From Rhodospirillales bacterium (GTDB taxonomy: Bacteria; Pseudomonadota; Alphaproteobacteria; BOG-932; Roseiterribacteraceae): a stretch of DNA of 32,507 nt. The stretch's first letter is position 1. Each line of letters begins with the position of its first letter. The notes below the pieces were generated by a model. That model did no database searches and was not told the DNA's origin. It was given only the letters and a program-made list of their open reading frames with translations. Below, piece by piece: positions 25,053 through 32,293 of the stretch. The stretch spans positions 1 through 32,507 of the forward strand of contig JAQGIE010000176.1 of the NCBI GenBank assembly GCA_028291365.1. The letters are read 5' to 3'. The position numbers were made by a program, and so were the translations under genes.

Positions 25053-26762
25053 TCATGCGGTGCGCGGCAGGTCGAGCATCGCGGTCGTTCCCCGCCCTTC
25101 GACACTGGCGAGAACGAGTTCGCCGTCATGCAGGCCGGCAAGACGTTTGGTGATTGCAAGGCCCAGACCGGCGCCGCGCTGCTGGTTCGCCACCGAGGCG
25201 TTGCCGCATTGGAACGGCTCGAAGATGCGGTCGAGTTCGGCCGCCGAAATGCCAAGCCCCTCATCGCGAATCGAGAAGCGCACGCGATCGGCATCGAGCG
25301 TGGCGACAGAGGCGTCGACGCGGCCGCCCGGCGGCGTGAACTTGATCGCATTGCCGAGCAGGTTGAACAGGCATTGCCGCAGCGCCTTCGGATCGGCGAA
25401 GACCGTTTCGGGCGTCGCGACGGCGTCGCGCGACAGGCGTACGCCGCGCCGTTCAGCCAACGGCGCTACCAGACCGAGCGCATCGTCGAGCGCCGCAGCG
25501 GCTTCGACGCGCTGCCGTTCGAGCGGGTAGGTGCCGCCTTCGATCCGGTGCAGGTCGAGCAGGTCGTTGACCAGCGCGAGCAGGTGCGCGCCTGCGTGAT
25601 GAATCGACTCGCCATATTCGTGGGCGCGCGTCGGCACCAATTGCTGCCGGATCAGGTCGGCAAAGCCGAGCACCGCGTTCAGCGGTGTGCGCAGCTCGTG
25701 ACTCATATGCGCCAGGAATTCGCTCTTGGCGCGGTTGGCGTCTTCGGCGCGCGACCGCGCGGTGCCGAGCGCCAGCGCCCAGCGCTGCTGGGCGCGTGAG
25801 CGACGCACCAACAGCCACGTCATCGCCGCGATCGCCGCCATCGATGCCGCTGCCAGTCCGACCGTGAGCAGGGCGAGCTGGCGCCAGCGCGCCAGCAGCC
25901 GGGTTTCGCAGCGCGTGACCTGCAGCACCAGCGGCAGGTCGTGGACGCGCTGCACGCCACTGAGCTGCAGCTTGCCGCCGGTCCGGCTGTACTGGACGAG
26001 GCCGCGGTCGGGTGACGCCGCGTCGCGCATCGTCTCGGCGGGCATGGGGAGACCGGGCGGCGGCCCGACGTGCGGAAAGCGCGCCATCCGTACGCCGTCG
26101 GTTCGAAACAGCACCACCGACGATTCGGCGCCGGGATCGAGCATGGCGTAAATTTCTTCGAGCACCGACGTGTCGATGGTGGCGATCACCGCGCCGCGAA
26201 ACCGGCCGCTCGAATCGTGCAGCGGCCGCCAGAGATGGAAGACGAAATTTCCCTCCTGCCGCCGGGACGGCGCGCCGATCCGCATGCCTGGTTCGCCGCC
26301 GGTCGCGACCGCGCCGAATTCGGGCATGGCGCTGAGGTTGCGCCGCGGCGTCGGCCAGCTTTGGCTGGTCACGGCGAAGAAGCCGTTTTCATCGACCACG
26401 GCGAGCGAGTCGAGCTGCGCGAATTGCAGCCGCATCTCATTCAGCGCCGAATGGGTGCGCTGCCGCTCAGCCTCGCTGCCGAATGGCGTGAGCGTGCCCG
26501 CCGCGATCCGTTCGGCGACCAGCTGCAAGGTGGCGTCGCTTGCCGCGAGGAAGGCGTGCGTCTGCTCGACGAGCAGGCGCCGGTCCTCCGCGACGTCGGT
26601 TTCCGCCTGGGTCAGGATCGCGCTGCGCGTCTGCCAGATCACCACGCCAGCCGCCGCGCCGACCAGCACGAAGGCGAACGACCCCAGCAGCAGCCCGGTC
26701 CAGATCAAGCCGCGGACGGGGGTTGACGAGGCAAGCGGGGAAAGCGGGTGCGCGTCGAGCAT
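25053..26762 (-). CDS. Sensor histidine kinase with periplasmic Cache-like domain
   Basis: 569-aa membrane kinase. TM1 is about 18-43, an extracytoplasmic sensor region 44-304 looks like a double Cache domain, and TM2 is about 305-331. HisKA has the H-box SEFLAHMSHELRTPLNAV with His355. The ATPase domain has the N-box LRQCLFNLLGNAIKFTPPGG, G1 DEGLGISAAEL, F-box IFEPFQCG and G2 GAGLGLAITKRLAG. No receiver domain is attached and no response regulator is in the window, so the partner is encoded elsewhere. The ATG at 26762 is chosen because GGGGAG precedes it. Divergent from the hemerythrin gene; the signal is unknown. Confidence 0.9.
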   Translation of the reverse strand: MLDAHPLSPLASSTPVRGLIWTGLLLGSFAFVLVGAAAGVVIWQTRSAILTQAETDVAEDRRLLVEQTHAFLAASDATLQLVAERIAAGTLTPFGSEAERQRTHSALNEMRLQFAQLDSLAVVDENGFFAVTSQSWPTPRRNLSAMPEFGAVATGGEPGMRIGAPSRRQEGNFVFHLWRPLHDSSGRFRGAVIATIDTSVLEEIYAMLDPGAESSVVLFRTDGVRMARFPHVGPPPGLPMPAETMRDAASPDRGLVQYSRTGGKLQLSGVQRVHDLPLVLQVTRCETRLLARWRQLALLTVGLAAASMAAIAAMTWLLVRRSRAQQRWALALGTARSRAEDANRAKSEFLAHMSHELRTPLNAVLGFADLIRQQLVPTRAHEYGESIHHAGAHLLALVNDLLDLHRIEGGTYPLERQRVEAAAALDDALGLVAPLAERRGVRLSRDAVATPETVFADPKALRQCLFNLLGNAIKFTPPGGRVDASVATLDADRVRFSIRDEGLGISAAELDRIFEPFQCGNASVANQQRGAGLGLAITKRLAGLHDGELVLASVEGRGTTAMLDLPRTA

Positions 26763-26866
26763 TGCACTCCCCACGTCGGGCAAGTCGCTGAATGGAGGCT
26801 TAATGGATGTCGCGCCGACACGCGGCCGGCCGCGTTTCGGCGATCCCGTTCGGGACCGCCTGTCGT

Positions 26867-26891
26867 GGAATGTCGGCGCCGCTGCGGCGTT
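26867..26891 (+). promoter_or_regulatory. Candidate EcfG-type promoter of the hemerythrin gene
   Basis: GGAAT (26867-26871), 16 nt, CGTT (26888-26891). The -10 matches the EcfG consensus exactly and the -35 has one mismatch. The hemerythrin ATG is 35 nt downstream. Independent of, but similar to, the site at 24753. Confidence 0.45.
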
Positions 26892-26926
26892 GGCATGGAA
26901 TCGGGAACGCAAACGAGGCGGGCGAG

Positions 26927-27403
26927 ATGGCGTTGAAGGAATTGCTGGGCGTTCGGGAAGGCATTCTCGCCGACCTGCATCGCGACCATGAAGCGGTGGA
27001 CAAGCTGCTGCAGCGCGTGCTGGACAGCGATGATGCCGCCGAGCGGCGCGAGCTGTTCGCGCGGGTCCGCGCCGAGCTCAAGGCGCATGCCGAGGCCGAG
27101 GCGAGGGTGCTCTATCGCAAGCTCGACAAGAGCGACGAGGAAGCGTCGCGCCTGTTCGCGTTCGAAGGCGACGTCGAGCACGAGGTCCTGGCCGAGCAGC
27201 TCGATAAATTGTGGGCGATGCGCGACAAGACTTCGGAGAAATGGACGGCGCGCGCGCAGGTGCTGCAGGAAGTGCTGCGCCACCACGTCAAGGAAGAAGA
27301 GAGCGACGGGTTCGAGCGCGCCCACGCCGAATTTTCAAAAGACGAACTCAACAAGATGGCCGAGCGCTTCCAGCGCGAGAAGGCGAAGCTGCTGGAGGGG
27401 TAA
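26927..27403 (+). CDS. Hemerythrin-domain protein
   Basis: 158-aa four-helix protein that would bind a di-iron centre and sense or store O2, NO or iron. Likely ligands are His18 and His21 (LHRDHEAVD), His54 and Glu58 (HAEAEARVL), His85 and the HHVKEEESDGF stretch near 119-128. The ATG at 26927 is chosen because the hemerythrin fold starts right after it; the longer reading upstream is arginine-rich and overlaps the promoter. Soluble, cytoplasmic. Divergent from the sensor kinase, with an EcfG-like promoter candidate. Confidence 0.87.
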   Translation: MALKELLGVREGILADLHRDHEAVDKLLQRVLDSDDAAERRELFARVRAELKAHAEAEARVLYRKLDKSDEEASRLFAFEGDVEHEVLAEQLDKLWAMRDKTSEKWTARAQVLQEVLRHHVKEEESDGFERAHAEFSKDELNKMAERFQREKAKLLEG

Positions 27404-27535
27404 GCCGGCAGCGATGCTCCCCGCCTAGCAGACACCCGATTCGGGTTCGCGGGACGCCCGGAGAGGCATGCACGTTCCTCGACCGATGCGCCGGGATCCT
27501 CCCGACGCGCAACGCTGTGAACGTGAGGACCTGCC

Positions 27536-28825
27536 TTGGACTCGTGCGTTCGCGTGCGGTCTTTGCCCTTGCCTCGGGCCGCTGCGATCGTCCTGCTCGC
27601 GGCGTTGCCCTCGATGGCGCACGCCGCCGATCCCGATCTCGCGGCGGAACTGGCGCAGCTCCGTCGTGAGCTGGCCCGACAGGCCGACCGGCTCAGCGCG
27701 CAGGAGAAGGCCCTGGCAGCGCAGGCCGCGTCGCTGGCCGAGCAGCGCGCCCAGCTCGCGCGGCAGCAGCGCGACCTGGAGACCCGAACCGCGGTGCGCT
27801 TCGACGACCGGCGACTGGCTGCCTTGCGCGGCGCCGGAAGCGCACAGGAGCGGAGCGCCGAGCTGCCCGGCGGTCCCGTCGGCGAAGCGCCCAAGGCGCC
27901 CGAAATCGCCCCGGAATACGCAGCCCTGCCGCAGGACGTTTCCGTCCTGCTGCGCAAGAACCAGTTCGTGATCGAGCCGTCGATCGAATATACGCGCTCG
28001 TCGCAGAACCGGCTCGTGTTTCGCGGCATCGAGGTGACGGCGGGCGTGCAGCTCGGCGTCATCGAAGCGTCCGACGCGAGCCGCGATACGCTGGTCGGCG
28101 TCGCCACGCTGCGCTACGGCGCGACCGACCGGCTCGAATTCGAAGCCCGCGTGCCCTATGTCTATCGCGCCGATCGCATCACCACCTTGCAGCAGCGCGA
28201 CCAGACCGTGTCGCGCAACATCTCGCTCGACGGGCGAGAGCTCGGCGACGTCGAACTGGGCGCGCGCTACCAGCTCAATCGCGGTCTGAACGGCTGGCCG
28301 GTGCTGGTCGGCAGTGTTCGCTACAAGAGCGATACGGGCTCAAGCCCGTTCGAGATTCCGCGCGACGAGTTCGGCATCGCGCAGCGGCTCAATACCGGCT
28401 CGGGCTTTCCCGGCATCGAAGGCGGTTTGACCGCGCTGCTGCCGTCCGACCCGGTCGTGCTCTATGGCAGCTTCAGCTATCTCTACAACATGCCGAAGAC
28501 GATCGGTAAGACGATCGGCGGCGTGCTGGTCGGCGAGGTCGATCCGGGCGATTCGATCGGCATCGGGCTGGGGTTCGGTTTCGCGTTGAATCAGGATTTC
28601 TCCTTCTCGCTCGGGTACCGCCACAACTTCCTGTACGGCACGCACACGCAGCTCAACGATACGAGGCAGCGCTCGACCAGCCTGCATGTCGGCGCGATGA
28701 CGATGGGCCTGTCCTACCGGCTGTCGCAGCGCACGTATATCAACGCCGGCTTCGAGTTCGGCGCCACCAGCGACGCGCCGGACATGCGCTTCATCCTGCG
28801 CGTGCCCTTCACCTTTTCGCCGTAG
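27536..28825 (+). CDS. Outer-membrane beta-barrel protein with N-terminal coiled coil (FapF-like architecture)
   Basis: 429-aa protein. The signal peptide (about 1-31, ending PSMAHAA) is followed by a coiled coil of Ala/Gln/Arg heptads (LAAELAQLRRELARQADRL to QRDLETRTAV, residues 34-88), a Pro-rich linker and a C-terminal barrel of alternating strands (FVIEPSIEYTRSSQNRLVF, LEFEARVPYVYRAD, FSFSLGYRHNFLYG) ending in Pro after FTF. The layout and length match FapF, the Pseudomonas amyloid exporter (about 430 aa), though sequence homology cannot be verified here; the Phenol_MetA_deg/transporter family is the alternative. TTG start with GTGAGGA 6 nt upstream. It converges on the C39 peptidase operon. 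Confidence 0.78.
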   Translation: MDSCVRVRSLPLPRAAAIVLLAALPSMAHAADPDLAAELAQLRRELARQADRLSAQEKALAAQAASLAEQRAQLARQQRDLETRTAVRFDDRRLAALRGAGSAQERSAELPGGPVGEAPKAPEIAPEYAALPQDVSVLLRKNQFVIEPSIEYTRSSQNRLVFRGIEVTAGVQLGVIEASDASRDTLVGVATLRYGATDRLEFEARVPYVYRADRITTLQQRDQTVSRNISLDGRELGDVELGARYQLNRGLNGWPVLVGSVRYKSDTGSSPFEIPRDEFGIAQRLNTGSGFPGIEGGLTALLPSDPVVLYGSFSYLYNMPKTIGKTIGGVLVGEVDPGDSIGIGLGFGFALNQDFSFSLGYRHNFLYGTHTQLNDTRQRSTSLHVGAMTMGLSYRLSQRTYINAGFEFGATSDAPDMRFILRVPFTFSP

Positions 28826-29126
28826 CCGGCGGCTGAGGAAAGACTCGATCGGTTTGCGATTTGCGGGCATTCGGGTCGCCGTAAAGCATTTGCCACAGAG
28901 GACGCAGAGAAACGCAGAGAACACAGAGGTGCCCGTCGTGTGGCCCGATGCGCATGGTTTTCGATTGAGTTCCTGACGCGCGCTTGCGCGCGTCGATCAA
29001 AACCGAGTCTGGTCGTCGGTCGTTGCAGTCCCTCTGTGTTCTCCGCGTTCTCTGCGTTCTCTGTGATGAAATCTGCGATCTCTGACGAAGAAAATTCCTT
29101 GCAGACAGCGTTTTTCGACAGCGCTG
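28826..29126. other. 301-nt intergenic region between convergent units
   Basis: No credible gene. It holds the long inverted repeat 28894-28929 / 29031-29065 and a short unremarkable spacer (about 100 nt) between the arms. Its position between the stops of the barrel gene and the 178-aa gene suggests transcription termination. Confidence 0.75.
28894..29065. repeat. Long near-perfect inverted repeat (CACAGAG...CTCTGTG type)
   Basis: The left arm (28894-28929) begins CACAGAGGACGCAGAG and the right arm (29031-29065) ends GCGTTCTCTGTG. The arms match over about 35 nt with one substitution-like difference in each half and one single-base length difference. Each arm also contains short internal repeats of GCAGAGAA/ACAGAG. 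A similar dispersed repeat is found in many bacterial genomes. Confidence 0.85.
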
Positions 29127-29663
29127 CTAGCGGCGCAGCGCGGCCGCCTGCGCCGCCTGGACGTCGCTGCCGAGCCGGAAGCCCGCGAGATCGTTGTTCC
29201 AGCCGGTCTGGAGCTGGGCGAGGGCAGGGATGGTGAGCGTCACCGAGGTGTCCTGGCGCACATTCTGCCCGTCGGCCGTGTTGAGCACGAAACTGCCGAG
29301 CCGGCCGGGTTCGATCTGGTGCAGCACCGCCGTGGCACCGTTGTTGAGCAGCACGCCGTCGGCACCCGGGGCCAGGTCGACCCGGATACGCGTTGCGTTG
29401 GCGGCGGTGAATGGTGTCGTGCCGGCGCCGGCAAGGCGCTGCACCTGGCTGCCATTCGCGTCCAGCGTCATGCGCGTCTCGAGCGCGACGCGTCCATCGA
29501 CCACCGTGCGCAGCACGACCCCCAGGCTGATTTCGACCCCGTCGATGGAAAAGCCGCCACGCATCTCGTTGAGTTCGGCGTCCGCGAGACGTTGCGCGGC
29601 ATGCAGCGGAAGGGCGGGCGCGAGTGCGAAAGCGGCGACGAGTGCAAGGGCGGAGATCCTCAT
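29127..29663 (-). CDS. Secreted 178-aa protein with Sec signal plus double-glycine leader
   Basis: The signal peptide MRISALALVAAFALAPALPL is followed by a 12-residue leader LADAELNEMRGG (26-37) that fits the C39 recognition pattern LSxxELxxIxGG, and then by a mature part starting FSIDGVEISLGV. The remaining 140 residues have beta-type alternation (GVVLRTVVDGRVALETRM, TSVTLTIPALAQL) and no cysteine. The start overlaps the C39 peptidase stop (ATGA, 29660-29663). I infer that it is cut after Gly37 in the periplasm and is a candidate minor subunit or nucleator. No family is recognised. Confidence 0.82.
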   Translation of the reverse strand: MRISALALVAAFALAPALPLHAAQRLADAELNEMRGGFSIDGVEISLGVVLRTVVDGRVALETRMTLDANGSQVQRLAGAGTTPFTAANATRIRVDLAPGADGVLLNNGATAVLHQIEPGRLGSFVLNTADGQNVRQDTSVTLTIPALAQLQTGWNNDLAGFRLGSDVQAAQAAALRR

Positions 29664-30388
29664 CGCAGCACCTGATCGAGCGAGAAGGTGGTGGTCACCT
29701 GCCACAGGGTCGGCGTATCGCGCATCAAGGTCGCGGCGGAAGCCGGCATGATCGAACCGAAGGGCGAGGTGCGCCCGCGCCATTCAGCGTCGCGATTGAA
29801 GCGGTCGCGCGCGCCGTCGCTGCCGGGCCCACCGCGTATGGCGAGCACGACCCCGGTCCAGCTGCGCGCGAAGTCGTCGGCCGGCATCTGCAACAGGCCG
29901 CGCGCCGGATCGCCGAGCAGCACCCGGCCCTGGCGCAGCCCCTTCACCACGACGAAATGTTTGTACCCCTCGACGTCGAGCAGCGTGATGACGGGCACGG
30001 CAGCCGCCGCCAGCTCGTCGAGTGTGATCCGCCATCCGTCGGCTTCGAACCCCTCGCGCTCGAGGAACAGTTTCATATCGAGCAGGGAAAAACCGACCTG
30101 CTGGATGCGGGCCTGGTCGCCGCGCGCATACATCGAGCGGAATGCCGCTTCCTCGCTGGTGTCGCGGCCATAGTGATGGCGCAGCAGCGTCGCCACCGCG
30201 GCCGAACCGCAACTGAAATCGAAGCGCTGCCGCACCACGGTGCGAAACGGCATCTCGCGCCACGACACGACGCGCACCGCGAAACTGCCGCCGACATCGC
30301 CGCCGGCCAGCCGAACCTCATCGGCTCGTGCCGGCGCGGCGGCGTGCAGGAACATCGCGACCGTCGCGGAGATCGCGATGCGTTTCAT
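29660..30388 (-). CDS. Sec-exported C39 family cysteine peptidase (FapD-like)
   Basis: 242-aa protein with a signal peptide (about 1-22, ending APARA). The C39 fold shows Gln54 (oxyanion), Cys60 (RQRFDFSCGSAAVATLLRHH), His144 (GYKHFVVVKG) and Asp160 (LLGDPARG), a complete catalytic set. No ABC-transporter domains are attached, unlike bacteriocin exporters; it would act in the periplasm. It is coupled by ATGA overlaps to both neighbours, each of which carries a double-glycine leader, so these are the obvious substrates. Stand-alone exported C39 proteins are known as FapD in Pseudomonas amyloid operons. About 70 residues follow the peptidase core (TLMRDTPTLWQVTTTFSLDQVLR at the end, cut here) with unknown role. 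Confidence 0.88.
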   Translation of the reverse strand: MKRIAISATVAMFLHAAAPARADEVRLAGGDVGGSFAVRVVSWREMPFRTVVRQRFDFSCGSAAVATLLRHHYGRDTSEEAAFRSMYARGDQARIQQVGFSLLDMKLFLEREGFEADGWRITLDELAAAAVPVITLLDVEGYKHFVVVKGLRQGRVLLGDPARGLLQMPADDFARSWTGVVLAIRGGPGSDGARDRFNRDAEWRGRTSPFGSIMPASAATLMRDTPTLWQVTTTFSLDQVLR

Positions 30389-30729
30389 CGTCCGGACACC
30401 ACGCTGACGCTCAGTGTTCCCTGCAGCGTGTTGTTGTGCCCGGTATTGATCACCCAATTGCCGATGCCGCTGAATCCCGACAGCGCCCCTTGCGTAAGGG
30501 CGATGTCGCCGGAGCCGATCGCGGCACCGGTGATGCTGTTGCCGCTCGAAATGGCGGTAACGGTCTGCGAGGTGATCGTTCCCTGGTTCGGCACTTCGCC
30601 GCCCGTGAGCCTGGCCAGCTCGTCGGCATGGAGCGCCGGCCGCGCGAACAGGTCCTTGTCGGCTGCCGGCGCGGGTGACGTCGCCGCGGCCACGACCGCG
30701 ACGGCAATCACAATCGATGCGTACTGCAT
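30385..30729 (-). CDS. 114-aa secreted protein with double-glycine leader, candidate fibre subunit
   Basis: The signal peptide MQYASIVIAVAVVAAATSPAPA is followed by the leader LHADELARLTGG (33-44), again fitting LSxxELxxIxGG, then a 70-residue mature part rich in Gly/Ser/Thr/Asn (EVPNQGTITSQTVTAISSG...). It ends in SGFSGIGNWVINTGHNNTLQ followed by GTLSVSVVSG, a motif shared with the Thr/Asn/Ser-rich protein encoded upstream. No cysteine. GGAGAAGAAC precedes the ATG. The stop overlaps the C39 start (ATGA). Size, composition and motif suggest an extracellular fibre subunit; that is inference. Confidence 0.82.
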   Translation of the reverse strand: MQYASIVIAVAVVAAATSPAPAADKDLFARPALHADELARLTGGEVPNQGTITSQTVTAISSGNSITGAAIGSGDIALTQGALSGFSGIGNWVINTGHNNTLQGTLSVSVVSGR

Positions 30730-30793
30730 GTTCTTCTCCTTCGCGATCGGGAGACCGGCGATGCGGGTGCATCGCCGGTCGCAGCGAAAGAGA

Positions 30794-31297
30794 TCAGTGA
30801 CCGAACGTGATGTTGGCGTTGGCGGCCAGCGAGGTGCCGGCCTGGTTGACCGAGCCCAAGCCCGTATTCGCAATCGACGTCTGCACGCCCGAGAAGCCCG
30901 AGAAGGAGCCGCCGCTGTTGGTGATCGCGCCGGTGGCGGCCGATCCGGCCGTGCTGCTGGTGCTGTTCAGGTTGAAGCTCACACCCGAAACCTGACCGCT
31001 CAGCGTCTGGTTGGAGGCCGTCGTGGTCGTCGTGTTCGTCGACCGGTTGGAGTTGTCCGTCGTTGTGGTCGAGCGGTTCGAGTTGTCATTGTTCGAATTC
31101 GACGTGTTGGTCGAACGGTTCGACTGATCGCGGCTGTCGGTCGTGGTGGTGGTCGTCGTCTTCGCCGAGCTGTCCGTGTTGGTGGAGCTGGCATCGCGAG
31201 CGGCTGTCGTCGTCGATGTGACCTGCGCTTGCGCGACGTCCGCGAAGCCGAGCAGCAACGCAACGACAGCCGCACCGGTAAGGAGCTGTGCCTTCAT
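30794..31297 (-). CDS. Thr/Asn/Ser-rich secreted repeat protein, candidate fibre protein
   Basis: 167-aa protein, first of the minus-strand operon. A signal peptide (1-24, ending VAQA) is followed by about 75 residues of low complexity dominated by Thr, Asn, Ser and Asp with three DNSNRST/DQSNRST units, and then a Gly/Ser/Asn-rich C-terminus with FSGFSGVQTSIANTGLGSVN and a hydrophobic NITFGH end. The C-terminal motif resembles that of the 114-aa protein. There is no double-glycine leader. GGAG lies 7 nt before the ATG. Asn/Ser-rich sequence of this kind is frequent in amyloid or adhesive fibre proteins. It is separated from the next gene by 64 nt and is presumably cotranscribed. Confidence 0.8.
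   Translation of the reverse strand: MKAQLLTGAAVVALLLGFADVAQAQVTSTTTAARDASSTNTDSSAKTTTTTTTDSRDQSNRSTNTSNSNNDNSNRSTTTTDNSNRSTNTTTTTASNQTLSGQVSGVSFNLNSTSSTAGSAATGAITNSGGSFSGFSGVQTSIANTGLGSVNQAGTSLAANANITFGH
31038..31129. repeat. 20-nt repeat units encoding (D)xSNRST
   Basis: Three units on the minus strand, at 31038-31057, 31068-31087 and 31110-31129 in plus coordinates, encode DNSNRST, DNSNRST and DQSNRST. Synonymous differences between the copies (for example AACTCCAACCGG against AACTCGAACCGC) indicate an older, selected protein repeat, not a recent slippage. Confidence 0.85.
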
Positions 31298-31963
31298 TTC
31301 GGGTCTCCGTTGGAGGGAACTCGGCTCGTTGTTCTTGCGGCCGAGACGCCCAGAAAGCAGGCAATAAAAGGGCCACGCGAGGCAAAGCGCCGCCGGCGAA
31401 GGCTGCCAGAATCGAGGCGTCAAATTTTGTCCGACACCTGTTGCGCGCGAAGGGCGCGGCGGCGAAGCGGACTCGGCGATGAATCACGCTTCAGCGCGAC
31501 GAATTGAGAACGCGACGTTGTCCCGCTCGTTTGCTCGCGCTCGTCGAAACGGCGAAAAAACCAGACGGAGTCGAGCTAGTTAGATCGAATCGTACGTACC
31601 TGGGCAGGAAAAATAATCCGACGCAGACTCGGTAAATAAAAAGAACCAACAACACCGAGAATTCGATCCCGGCTGAACCGGGTTCGCGCTCGTATGTTGA
31701 CCGCGCGCGTCCCGCCGTCAACGTCCTGTTGAACCGGCGTTACGACCGGTGCGATGAATTGGGTCGAGCGACTCCGCGCCAGCCAGCGCGCTTCGGCGTC
31801 GGCGAGTTTGCATCGCGCCTTTCATCTTCGTTCTGCGATGGGATCCGTCACCGCGCCGACGATTCACGGCGAAGTTCGCTGGCCACCGCGAGCTGGTCCG
31901 CGAAGGCGCTTCAGCCGATAAATTAGCATTGACTAATTGATTAGCGGTCGCTAATCGGTCCGC
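31298..31963. other. 666-nt intergenic region with AT-richer core
   Basis: No credible gene. A short 76-codon minus-strand frame (31491-31721) has no supporting start signal or family. Around 31570-31650 the base composition is clearly less GC-rich than the rest of the window (GGAAAAATAATCC, GGTAAATAAAAAG), which suggests the promoter and regulatory region of the minus-strand operon. No sigma-54 site was seen. The last 43 nt hold the arsR promoter/operator. Confidence 0.6.
31921..31956 (+). promoter_or_regulatory. Tandem palindromic operator overlapping the arsR promoter
   Basis: Two abutting inverted repeats: AATTAG-CATTGA-CTAATT (31921-31938) and GATTAGCG-GT-CGCTAATC (31939-31956). A -35-like TTGACT (31929-31934) and a weak -10-like TAATCG (31952-31957) with 17-nt spacing lie within them. 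That places the transcription start near 31964, the ATG itself. Binding by ArsR would block RNA polymerase, the usual autorepression. Confidence 0.65.
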
Positions 31964-32293
31964 ATGACTGAAGCAGCTGCCGTTACCGCGGTCATGCGCA
32001 CGCTCGCCGATCCAACGCGGCGCGCGGTGTTTGAGCGGATCGTCCAAACCGGCGAGATCAGCGTCGTCGAACTGACGCGCGGTGCCGGCGTGACGCAGTC
32101 GGCGGTCTCGCAACATCTGCGCTCGCTGAAGCAGGCGGGCCTGATCACCGACCGCGCGCAAGGCCGCAACGTTTTCTATCGCGCCGAGCCGAAGGGGCTC
32201 GGCCCACTTCTCGATTGGATGAGCCACTACGGCGTCTTCTGGCGTGAGCGGTTCGCCGACCTCCGAACCCTCCTCAAGGAAATCGATCCATGA
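31964..32293 (+). CDS. ArsR-family transcriptional regulator
   Basis: 109-aa winged-helix repressor. The helix-turn-helix is ISVVELTRGAGVTQSAVSQHLRSLKQAGLI (about 32-61, broken at will) and the wing is TDRAQGRNVFYRAEP. No metal-binding CVC motif is present, so it belongs to the ArsR type paired with AHSA1/SRPBCC genes and not to a metal sensor. The ATG at 31964 is only 8 nt after the operator with no ribosome-binding site, which suggests a leaderless mRNA. It overlaps the next gene by ATGA (32290-32293). Confidence 0.9.
   Translation: MTEAAAVTAVMRTLADPTRRAVFERIVQTGEISVVELTRGAGVTQSAVSQHLRSLKQAGLITDRAQGRNVFYRAEPKGLGPLLDWMSHYGVFWRERFADLRTLLKEIDP

Noticed and set aside
26904-26934. GGAAC just before the hemerythrin start as the EcfG -35
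   Set aside because: The next CGTT is 22 nt away and inside the coding region; the site at 26867 has correct spacing.
31491-31721. 76-codon minus-strand frame upstream of the fibre operon
   Set aside because: No ribosome-binding site or domain, and it spans an AT-rich segment more likely to be regulatory.
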